Shown here piece by piece: positions 57,423 through 64,000 of a stretch of DNA of 64,000 nt. The DNA is taken from NCBI RefSeq assembly GCF_033446685.1, contig NZ_JAWQLY010000014.1:27173-91172 (forward strand), in the 5' to 3' direction. Position 1 is the stretch's first letter, and the number at the start of each line of letters is the position of its first letter. The position numbers were made by a program, and so were the translations under genes. Under the pieces are notes generated by a model, which saw only the letters and a list, made by a program, of their open reading frames with translations, searched no databases and was not told the origin of the DNA. The stretch comes from Modicisalibacter sp033446685 (GTDB lineage Bacteria > Pseudomonadota > Gammaproteobacteria > Pseudomonadales > Halomonadaceae).

Positions 57423-59243
57423 ATGATGGTCGACATCGATCTGTCGCAGCCGCCTTTCACGCTACTCGACGATGTCGGGCGTGAACGCGTACTCAGAGGC
57501 GTCGATCTGGCCTATTTCGATAGCGGCGAGATCATTCTCGAGGCCGGCCAGCCCGGCGAGTTCGTGTACATCATTCACAAGGGCGAGGTCGCCGAGCTCG
57601 ACCCTCATGCGCCGGGCAACCAGTCGCGTATCGGCCACTACACCGCCGGCGACCTGTTCGGGGCCATCAGCATCCTCAACGGCACCAGTCGCTACCGTTT
57701 CAAGGTGGAACAGGAAAGTCTCTGCTACGTGATGCCCAAGGCGCTATTCGAGCGCCTGTGCGACGACTACCCGACCTTCGCCGAGTTCTTCCGTCGCGGG
57801 CTGACGCAAAAGACCCGCTTGCTGGCCGAGCGCCGCGTCGAGGGCGGCGTGAACATGGCGGGCTTCATGCTGGCGCGGGTCAGCGAGTGCATGCGTGCGC
57901 CGCTGATCGTCGATGCAGCCACCAGCATCGCCGCGGCGGTCGGCCGGCTCAACGAGAGCCATGCCGATAGCCTGCTGGTCGGCAGTGACGGCCGCTTCGG
58001 CGTGGTGACCAAGACCGACCTGCTCAATGCACTGGTGGTGGAGGGCGCGGCCCAGGATCGTCCGGTGGCCGGCATCGCCCATTTCGAGCTGGTTTCCGCC
58101 GGCCCCGATCAGTATCTGTTCGAGGCGCTGGTGAAGATGACCCGTCATCAGGTATCCAGGGTCGTGGTGGTCGAACGGGGCGGGCCTGTCGGCGTGGTCG
58201 AACTGACCGACGTACTCAGCTATTTCTCCAGCCGTTCCTACGTGGTCAGCCTCGAGCTCGAGCAGGCCGACGATCTCGAGGCCCTGGCGCGCGCCAGCGC
58301 ACGGCTGCCGGGGCTGGTCCAGGCCTTGATGGCCCAGGGAGTCAAGCTCCGGTTCGCCATGGACCTGCTGGCGGCGCTCAATGGGCGTATCGTCAACAAG
58401 GCATTCCAGTTTCTAGTTGAACCGCGCTACCGGGCCCAGAGCTGTCTGCTGGTGATGGGCAGCGAGGGGCGCGGCGAACAGATCCTCAAGACCGATCAGG
58501 ACAATGCGCTGATCGTCGCCGACGACAGCGATTGGACTGATTGCGCCGTCGCCATGCAGCGCTTCACCGAAACGCTCTATACGCTGGGCTACCCGCCCTG
58601 CCCGGGCAATATCATGGTCTCGAACCCCGCCTGGGTGAATAGCGAAAGCGGCTGGCGAAGGACGATCACGCGCTGGGCCGAACGCCGCGACGGCGAGTCG
58701 TTGATGAATCTCGCCATCATGCTCGATGCCCACGGCGTGGCCGGCGATACCCGCTTGCTGGAGCGACTGCGCGAGCATCTGTTCGCAAGCTGCTCACACG
58801 ATGAATTGCTGCTGTCTTACCTTGCCCGGGCCGCGCTGCATTTTGCTGCGCCACTGACCCTGTTCGGCACGCTCAAGAAGCCCCGGCACGGCATCGACAT
58901 CAAGAAGGGCGGCATCTTTCCGATCGTGCATGGGGTGCGTACCCTGGCCCTGGAATGCCGAATCACCGCGACCTCGACCCTGGGCCGGCTGGAGGCGCTT
59001 GCCGAGCAGGGACGGCTGGAAGCGGACTTTGCCGCGGACCTCGGCGAGGCGCTGGCGCTGTTCACCGAGCTGCGCCTCAAGCAGCAGCTGGCGCGACTCG
59101 ACGGCCGACAGAACAGCGATGAACCCAACCTGGTGGTGGTCCAGAACCTGTCGTCGCTGGAGCGCGACCTGCTGCGCGAGGCGTTGCATATCGTCAAGGA
59201 TTTTCAGCAACGCCTGACGCACCGTTTCCATCTCGAATACTGA
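57423..59243 (+). CDS. Cyclic-nucleotide-binding/CBS/DUF294 nucleotidyltransferase-like protein
   Basis: A 606-residue soluble protein. The N-terminal cNMP-binding domain (about 12-120; ILEAGQPGEFVYIIHKGEVAEL, GDLFGAISIL) is followed by two CBS domains (about 155-275), then a DUF294-type nucleotidyltransferase-like part (about 300-450; LLVMGSEGRGEQILKTDQDNALIV, with Gly-Ser and Asp-Asp pattern) and a helical C-terminal domain. The family is found beside actP in Pseudomonas and is thought to be a metabolic sensor; its activity is not known. The exonuclease gene follows by 11 bases. Confidence 0.88.
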   Translation: MMVDIDLSQPPFTLLDDVGRERVLRGVDLAYFDSGEIILEAGQPGEFVYIIHKGEVAELDPHAPGNQSRIGHYTAGDLFGAISILNGTSRYRFKVEQESLCYVMPKALFERLCDDYPTFAEFFRRGLTQKTRLLAERRVEGGVNMAGFMLARVSECMRAPLIVDAATSIAAAVGRLNESHADSLLVGSDGRFGVVTKTDLLNALVVEGAAQDRPVAGIAHFELVSAGPDQYLFEALVKMTRHQVSRVVVVERGGPVGVVELTDVLSYFSSRSYVVSLELEQADDLEALARASARLPGLVQALMAQGVKLRFAMDLLAALNGRIVNKAFQFLVEPRYRAQSCLLVMGSEGRGEQILKTDQDNALIVADDSDWTDCAVAMQRFTETLYTLGYPPCPGNIMVSNPAWVNSESGWRRTITRWAERRDGESLMNLAIMLDAHGVAGDTRLLERLREHLFASCSHDELLLSYLARAALHFAAPLTLFGTLKKPRHGIDIKKGGIFPIVHGVRTLALECRITATSTLGRLEALAEQGRLEADFAADLGEALALFTELRLKQQLARLDGRQNSDEPNLVVVQNLSSLERDLLREALHIVKDFQQRLTHRFHLEY

Positions 59244-59254
59244 CGAGGGCTGCG

Positions 59255-59872
59255 ATGATACGTTCGCTACGCCGTGCGGCCGACCGCCGCCGCCAAGCCG
59301 ATGGCCGCTATGGCTGGCTGTTCAATCCCTACACCGGCGAGGAGATGGTGGCCATCGACTGCGAGACCACCGGTCTCGATACCAAGACCGCCGAACTGGT
59401 CTCGATCGCCGCGGTACGCATCAAGGGCGAGCGGGTACTCACCAGCGATTCGCTGGATCTGCGCCTCCAGCCGCCTGCCAGCCTGAGCGGCGATTCGATC
59501 AAGATCCATCGCCTGCGCGGGGTCGATCTGAACGATGGCGAGGGACTGGGCGAGGCGCTGGAAAAGTTCCTCGACTTCGTAGGCAACCGTCCGCTGCTGG
59601 GCTGGTGCATCGATTACGACCTGGCGGTGATCAATCGCCACCTGAGACCGTTGTTCGGTTTCGACCTGCCCAACGTGTGCCTCGACATGGCCCAGGTCTA
59701 TCTGCGCGAGATGCGCCGGACGCGGCCGCAGCTGGAGCCGACGGTGAACTTCGAGACGGTCGCCGAGGCGCTCAACGTGCCGGTAATGGGCCGCCATACC
59801 GCTCTTGGCGATGCCGTGACCACGGCCTTGATGTACGTGCGCCTGAAGAAGGGCGCGCTGGCAGCGGGGTAG
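59255..59872 (+). CDS. DEDD-type 3'-5' exonuclease (DnaQ-like)
   Basis: A 205-residue exonuclease domain protein. ExoI carries the metal ligands in VAIDCETTGLDTK (Asp35, Glu37), ExoII falls in GWCIDYDLAVINRHL, and ExoIII in GRHTALGDAVTTAL (His and Asp). It could proofread or trim DNA or RNA. Its coupling to the cNMP/CBS gene (11-base gap) and actP is conserved in several gammaproteobacteria from memory; the biological reason is not known. Confidence 0.88.
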   Translation: MIRSLRRAADRRRQADGRYGWLFNPYTGEEMVAIDCETTGLDTKTAELVSIAAVRIKGERVLTSDSLDLRLQPPASLSGDSIKIHRLRGVDLNDGEGLGEALEKFLDFVGNRPLLGWCIDYDLAVINRHLRPLFGFDLPNVCLDMAQVYLREMRRTRPQLEPTVNFETVAEALNVPVMGRHTALGDAVTTALMYVRLKKGALAAG

Positions 59873-59958
59873 CGCCTGTAGGCGGGCGCGGCATCGCAAG
59901 TCGTCGGGCGCGGTGGTAGCATAGGCGCGCCTTCATATCCCTGCGTGTCGTTCGACCC

Positions 59959-60813
59959 ATGCAAGCATCTACCGGTACCCAGAAACGCGAGTTCAACAAG
60001 CTCCAGAAGCGCCTGCGTCGCCAGGTCGGCAACGCGATCATCGACTACGCGATGATTCAGGAGGGCGACAAGGTGATGGTCTGCCTGTCCGGTGGCAAGG
60101 ACTCCTACACCATGCTCGAGATCCTGCGCAATCTGCAGCGCAACGCGCCGGTCGCCTTCGAACTGGTGGCAGTCAATCTCGACCAGAAGCAGCCCGGCTT
60201 CCCCGAGCATGTGCTGCCCGAGTACCTGGACGGCCTGGGCGTCGACTACCACATCCTCGAGCGCGACACCTACTCGGTGGTCAAGGAGAAGACGCCCGAG
60301 GGCAAGACCACCTGCGCGCTGTGCTCGCGGCTGCGGCGCGGCTCGCTGTATGGCTACGCCGAAGAGATCGGCGCGACCAAGGTGGCCCTGGGTCATCATC
60401 GCGAGGACATCCTCGAGACGCTGTTCCTCAACATGTTCTATGGCGGCTCGCTCAAGTCGATGCCGCCCAAGCTACTGTCCGATGACGGCAAGAACATCGT
60501 CATCCGCCCGCTGGCCTACTGCCGTGAGGCGGATATCGCCGAGTTTGCGCGGCTGATGGAATTTCCGATCATTCCCTGCAACCTGTGTGGCTCGCAGCCC
60601 AACCTGCAGCGCCAGGTGATCAAGGAGATGCTCGCCGATTGGGAGCACAAGCACCCCGGGCGGCTGGAGACGATGTTCAAGGCGGTCACCAACGTCGCGC
60701 CGTCGCAGCTCGCCGACCGCGAACTGTTCGACTTCCAGGGCCTCGAGGACAAGCAGCGGCGCATGAGCGAGGGGCGCATCGCGGCCTTCGACCTGCTGGC
60801 CCGCGAGGCCTGA
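59959..60813 (+). CDS. ttcA: tRNA 2-thiocytidine(32) synthetase
   Basis: A 284-residue PP-loop ATPase that thiolates C32 in certain tRNAs. The PP-loop is SGGKDS (44-49), and the conserved cysteines Cys119/Cys122 (CALC) and Cys207/Cys210 (CNLC) bind the iron-sulfur cluster. Length and motif order match E. coli TtcA. It is followed by a terminator and a divergent gene. Confidence 0.97.
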   Translation: MQASTGTQKREFNKLQKRLRRQVGNAIIDYAMIQEGDKVMVCLSGGKDSYTMLEILRNLQRNAPVAFELVAVNLDQKQPGFPEHVLPEYLDGLGVDYHILERDTYSVVKEKTPEGKTTCALCSRLRRGSLYGYAEEIGATKVALGHHREDILETLFLNMFYGGSLKSMPPKLLSDDGKNIVIRPLAYCREADIAEFARLMEFPIIPCNLCGSQPNLQRQVIKEMLADWEHKHPGRLETMFKAVTNVAPSQLADRELFDFQGLEDKQRRMSEGRIAAFDLLAREA

Positions 60814-60847
60814 GCCCGCGTCTCACCCGATACGTCGCACTCATGAC

Positions 60848-60878
60848 AACGGCCCGCGGGCTTCCCGGCGGGCCGTTT
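60848..60878. terminator. Hairpin between ttcA and hpxO
   Basis: A 10-bp stem AACGGCCCGC / GCGGGCCGTT with a 10-base loop, then TTGC on the plus strand and GTTGTC on the minus strand. It probably ends both convergent genes. Confidence 0.7.
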
Positions 60879-60902
60879 GCGTGGCGGGCGGTCGCAGTTC
60901 TT

Positions 60903-62078
60903 TCAGCCCAGCGGGCCGCCGCGAATGGTCTTCTCGATGCCGCCCATGATGGTCGAACCGTCCTCGTCGGCGAGTTCGGCGTACCAGGCACGGGTGGCCG
61001 CCGGGTTCGCGCCGTGGGTGGTCTCGGCGCGCTTGCGGGCGCGGCTGACGATTTCGCCGACCCGCTCGACGCGTGCCTCGTCGTAGGCCCTGAGCGCGGT
61101 GGGAATGTCGTCCTCGGCGTTTTCCAGCACTCTGGCCAGCACCCAGCCGTCCTCCATGGCCTGGCAGCCGCCCTGGCCGAGATCGGGCGCCATGCCATGC
61201 GCGGCGTCGCCGACGATCGCCGTGCGCTGGCCGACCAGCCGATCCAGCGGCTCGATATCGTGGATCTCGACGCGGGCCATCTGCGCCGGGTCGAAGAGCT
61301 CGATCAGCCGTTGCACCGGGGCTGCCCAGCCGGCGAAGTGCTCGCGCAGCTCGTCGCGATAACGCGTCGGCTCGCTGGGGGTGCCGGCGGGCAGTGGCAC
61401 ATCGAAGAAACAGTAGAACTCGGGGTTGGCGGCGTCGCCGTTCATCGGCATCAGCGACACGCGCTGATGATCGCCGACGAACTGCACCCAATGATCGAGC
61501 GGGGCCAAGTCCTCGCTGGCCGGCACGCGCACATTCCAGTTGACGTAGCCGCAGTAGCGGCGCGCCACGGCGTGGCCCAGCACTTTCTCGCGCAGCCGCG
61601 AGTGGGTGCCGTCGGCGACTACCAGCAGATCGGCGGTTTGCCGGCTGCCATCGTCGAAATGCGCGGTGACACCCTCGTCGTCGCTTTCGAAGTCGGTGCA
61701 CGCCAGCCCCAGGCGCACGTTGTGCTCGCCTACCGCCTCGAGCAGCAGGCGCTGCAGTTCGGCGCGGGCGATCGGGCAGGCGCGTTGGCCGACCGCCTCG
61801 TAAAGCGGCGCGAGGCTGAATTCGGTGAGCAGCTCGCCGTCCCTGGTGGCGTAGCGCATGTGGTGCATGTCGCCGCTGACGCGTTCGACGGCCTCGCCGA
61901 GGCCCAGCCGCTTGAGCACCTTGACGCCGTTGGACCACACCGAGATCGCCGCTCCCACCGGGAGTAGCTCGGCGACCCGGTCGACCACGCTGACCCGATG
62001 GCCGGCCTGTTGCAGGGCCAGTGCCGTGGTCAGCCCGCCCATGCCGGCGCCGACGACGAGAATGTTCAAAGCGGCCAT
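60903..62078 (-). CDS. hpxO: FAD-dependent urate hydroxylase (HpxO-like)
   Basis: A 391-residue flavoprotein monooxygenase. The FAD-binding VVGAGMGGL (about 8-16), then GAAISVWSNGVKVLKRLGLGEAVE, YVNWNVRV, VSLMPM, HDIEPLDRLVGQRTAIVGDAAHGMAPDLGQGG, and AMEDGWVL agree almost block by block with HpxO of Klebsiella, which oxidises urate to 5-hydroxyisourate. Salicylate hydroxylase-like enzymes are the alternative. No other purine-degradation genes are in the window, so its pathway context is missing. It ends opposite ttcA. Confidence 0.82.
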   Translation of the reverse strand: MAALNILVVGAGMGGLTTALALQQAGHRVSVVDRVAELLPVGAAISVWSNGVKVLKRLGLGEAVERVSGDMHHMRYATRDGELLTEFSLAPLYEAVGQRACPIARAELQRLLLEAVGEHNVRLGLACTDFESDDEGVTAHFDDGSRQTADLLVVADGTHSRLREKVLGHAVARRYCGYVNWNVRVPASEDLAPLDHWVQFVGDHQRVSLMPMNGDAANPEFYCFFDVPLPAGTPSEPTRYRDELREHFAGWAAPVQRLIELFDPAQMARVEIHDIEPLDRLVGQRTAIVGDAAHGMAPDLGQGGCQAMEDGWVLARVLENAEDDIPTALRAYDEARVERVGEIVSRARKRAETTHGANPAATRAWYAELADEDGSTIMGGIEKTIRGGPLG

Positions 62079-62205
62079 GTGCGTTCCGTTGTTGTCGTTG
62101 GTCAGTGATCGGCGGTTCGAATTCCGGACTTGACCGATCGTTCAGCTTTCATGCTAAGCGATCTCGCACGCCGCCTGCAAAGTGCTTGGCATGTCGCGTC
62201 GCGCC

Positions 62206-62949
62206 TCACGGACAGTCCTCGCCTTCGGCCAGACCCCGCAGGGCCTGGTAGTCGAGGATATTGACCTCGCGGCCCTGGAACTCGACCAGCCCCTGTTGCT
62301 GGAAGCGGCCGATGATCCGGCTGACCGTTTCCACCGCCAGGCCCAGGTAGCTGCCGATGTCGGAGCGCGCCATCGACAGGCGAAAGCTGTAGGGCGAATA
62401 GCCGCGGCGGCGAAAGCGCGACGACAGATTGACGAGGAAACTGGCCAGACGCTCGTCGGCGGTCTTGCGCGACAAGAGCCGCAACATGCGGCGATCGTCG
62501 CGCAGCTCCTTGCTCATGCTGCGATAGAGCTGGTTGCGCAATTCGGGCATGCGCTCGGAGAGCTGGTCGAGACGATCGAACGGAATCTCGCAGACGGTAG
62601 TGGTTTCCAGCGCGATGATGCTGCCGGGATAGCGCTGTTCATCGATGCCATCGAGCCCCACCAGTTCGCTGGGCAGGTAGAAATTGGTCAACTGCTCATC
62701 GCCGCTGCCCTCGCTGGAGAGCTGCTTGAGGCTGCCCGAGCGCACCGCGAACACGCTGGTGAAGGTGTCGCCCTGGCGTAACAGTAGCTCTCCGCGCTTG
62801 AGCGGCGCGCGGCGCTGGATGATCGCGTCGAAGCTGTCTATCTCGTCCAGTTCGAGGGCCAGTGGCAGACACAGCGAGCTCAGGCTGCAAGTCTGACAAC
62901 GCGCTTCGTGAATGCGAGAGCGGCGCTCCCAGAAGGCCAGTTCAGCCAT
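62206..62949 (-). CDS. fnr: Anaerobic regulator FNR/ANR
   Basis: A 247-residue Crp/Fnr regulator. The N-terminal cysteines Cys18, Cys21 and Cys27 (ARCQTCSLSSLCL), with a fourth in TTVCEIPF, fit a [4Fe-4S] cluster oxygen sensor. The cyclic-nucleotide-like roll spans about 30-150, and the recognition helix ETVSRIIGRF carries the Glu-Ser-Arg triad for TTGAT half sites. It controls anaerobic respiration genes, none of which lie in this window. The upstream gene is divergent. Confidence 0.93.
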   Translation of the reverse strand: MAELAFWERRSRIHEARCQTCSLSSLCLPLALELDEIDSFDAIIQRRAPLKRGELLLRQGDTFTSVFAVRSGSLKQLSSEGSGDEQLTNFYLPSELVGLDGIDEQRYPGSIIALETTTVCEIPFDRLDQLSERMPELRNQLYRSMSKELRDDRRMLRLLSRKTADERLASFLVNLSSRFRRRGYSPYSFRLSMARSDIGSYLGLAVETVSRIIGRFQQQGLVEFQGREVNILDYQALRGLAEGEDCP

Positions 62950-63025
62950 GTCGGTCTCCCGGTTGGTGGAATCTGGGTACTATGGAATACCCCATCGGCA
63001 GAATAAAGCGATCATCGGGAGGGAT

Positions 63026-63748
63026 ATGAACGTCTATCGGCAGTCGGGCTATCGGCGGGTTTCGGCGGATGCGCTCGGCGAGGCTTTGGCGTCGGCGGAT
63101 GATGCGCTGCTGTATGTCGACGGCCTGGGGCCGCTGGAAAAGCGCGGCGAGGCGCGTCATGGGCGCCTGCTGCTGGCGCATGGAGCGGGTGCCGGGCAGG
63201 ATGCCGCGTTCATGCGGCAGTTGCGCCAGGCCCTGGCAGCCGAAGGCGTGCAGACCCTGGCGCTGGAATTCGCCTACATGCAGCGCATGCGTGAGGAGCA
63301 GCGTCGTCGGCCGCCGCCGCGTGCCGAGCGGCTGGTCGAGGAACTGCGCATTTGGCGCGCGGCGCTCGACATCGAGGGGCTGGCGCCGGCCTGGCTGGGC
63401 GGCAAGTCGCTGGGCGGGCGGGTTGCCAGCCTGCTTGCCACCGAGGACGGCGCCCCCGGGCTGATCCTGTGTAGCTATCCTTTCCACCCGCCGGGCAAGC
63501 CCGAGCGGACGCGGCTGGCGCACTGGCCGGCGTTGCGCTGTCCGACGCTGGTCCTGCAGGGCACGCGCGATCCGTTCGGTAGCCAGGACGAGGTCGGGGG
63601 CTATACACTGCCGGGCTGCGTCGAGGTGCATTTTCTCGCCGATGGCGAACATGACTGGCGGCCACGTCGAGCTACGGGGCGTAGCCAGCAATCGCTGATC
63701 GACGAGGCCGCTGCGGCCGCGGCTCGATGCATGTCGCAGACGCGGTGA
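63026..63748 (+). CDS. Alpha/beta-hydrolase family protein
   Basis: A 240-residue hydrolase-fold protein. The nucleophile elbow is GKSLGG (126-131, Ser128); the acid is likely Asp in GTRDPFGS, and the histidine is in DGEHDW near 210. The oxyanion-like HGAGAG (52-57) precedes. It matches the 'KAN/alpha-beta fold family' (COG3571-like) of small predicted hydrolases with no known substrate. GGAGGG precedes the ATG at 63026. It is divergent from fnr. Confidence 0.82.
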   Translation: MNVYRQSGYRRVSADALGEALASADDALLYVDGLGPLEKRGEARHGRLLLAHGAGAGQDAAFMRQLRQALAAEGVQTLALEFAYMQRMREEQRRRPPPRAERLVEELRIWRAALDIEGLAPAWLGGKSLGGRVASLLATEDGAPGLILCSYPFHPPGKPERTRLAHWPALRCPTLVLQGTRDPFGSQDEVGGYTLPGCVEVHFLADGEHDWRPRRATGRSQQSLIDEAAAAAARCMSQTR

Positions 63749-63787
63749 CGAGCGAGCTTCCTGCGCGCTCGGCGTTGCCGAAAGGCG

Positions 63788-63815
63788 TTGACATTCCGGC
63801 GTTGCCCGGTAGAAT
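63788..63815 (+). promoter_or_regulatory. Sigma-70 promoter of the tRNA genes
   Basis: TTGACA (63788-63793) and TAGAAT (63810-63815) are separated by 16 bp; transcription should begin near 63822, just before tRNA-Val at 63832. It is the best -35/-10 match in the right end of the window. Confidence 0.85.
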
Positions 63816-63831
63816 GCAGCGCCACGTGACC

Positions 63832-63907
63832 GGGTGGTTAGCTCAGTTGGGAGAGCACCAGCCTTACAAGCTGGGGGTCACTGGTTCGAACCCAGTACCA
63901 CCCACCA
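63832..63907 (+). tRNA. tRNA-Val (anticodon TAC)
   Basis: A 76-base cloverleaf. The acceptor GGGTGGT pairs with ACCACCC, the D-arm begins GCTC, the anticodon stem is CCAGC/GCTGG with loop CTTACAA (anticodon TAC, decodes GTA), and the T-arm has TTCGAAC. The 3' CCA (63905-63907) is encoded. Confidence 0.97.
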
Positions 63908-63927
63908 ATCACGTTGCGAAAACATGC

Positions 63928-64000
63928 GGACCGGTAGTTCAGTCGGTTAGAATGCCGGCCTGTCACGCCGGAGGTCGCGGGTTCGAGTCCCGTCCGGTCC
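63928..64000 (+). tRNA. tRNA-Asp (anticodon GTC), 3' end cut by the window
   Basis: The acceptor GGACCGG pairs with CCGGTCC at the right edge. The anticodon loop CTGTCAC gives GTC (Asp). The discriminator base and CCA lie just beyond the window. It is probably cotranscribed with tRNA-Val 20 bases upstream. Confidence 0.95.

Overview
The window is a high-GC gammaproteobacterial chromosome segment. The gene set (TRAP and Na+/solute symporters, FNR, PlsB, an epd-pgk-fba block, and an acetate module with Acs, ActP and the CrbS/CrbR two-component pair) and the acidic protein composition point to a halophile of the Halomonadaceae, probably Halomonas or a close relative. This is inferred from gene content, not from a marker gene. 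I see no insertion sequence, prophage, CRISPR array or rRNA operon. Two tRNA genes close the window on the right.

Layout. 1-8.6 kb: the 3' end of dgt, a cold-shock gene, an RNase T2, a NERD-domain membrane protein, a MASE2-GGDEF diguanylate cyclase, a class II sirtuin, an outer-membrane barrel protein, an aldo/keto reductase, a YbaY-like lipoprotein, a SUI1-type factor and a HAD phosphatase. 8.7-17.2 kb: a same-strand block for 2-ketogluconate use (PtxS-like repressor, kguE, kguK, kguD), followed by a second LacI regulator and a three-part TRAP transporter in the place usually held by the MFS carrier KguT. 17.4-22.2 kb: LysR regulator, divergent small membrane subunit plus SSS symporter, M20 amidohydrolase and a TRIC-type channel. 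22.2-31 kb: aldo/keto reductase, aldehyde dehydrogenase, secreted beta-helix protein, several small proteins, an SLC13 permease and a second small-subunit/SSS pair. 31-36.2 kb: epd-pgk-fba, acuI and dgkA. 36.4-44.8 kb: adk, tsaB, uppP, rsmJ, plsB, a cardiolipin synthase flanked by heptanucleotide repeats, a UPF0149 protein and SprT.

44.8-59.9 kb is an acetate module: acs, the LuxR-type response regulator crbR, an inserted mntR/mntH pair, the giant SSS-histidine kinase crbS, a small membrane protein, actP with its DUF485 partner, then a long AT-rich divergent intergenic region and a cNMP/CBS/nucleotidyltransferase gene with an exonuclease gene. The most interesting signal is a 7-2-7 inverted repeat (consensus near TAGGACN-AW-GGTCTAR). 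It occurs upstream of acs, three times at exact 27-bp spacing in the actP intergenic region, and as a perfect palindrome upstream of a 50-residue ORF at 27127. The NarL-like geometry makes it a candidate CrbR operator. 59.9-64 kb: ttcA, an HpxO-type urate hydroxylase, fnr, an alpha/beta hydrolase, tRNA-Val and nearly complete tRNA-Asp.

Starts were chosen by Shine-Dalgarno match and family alignment from memory. No database search was possible.
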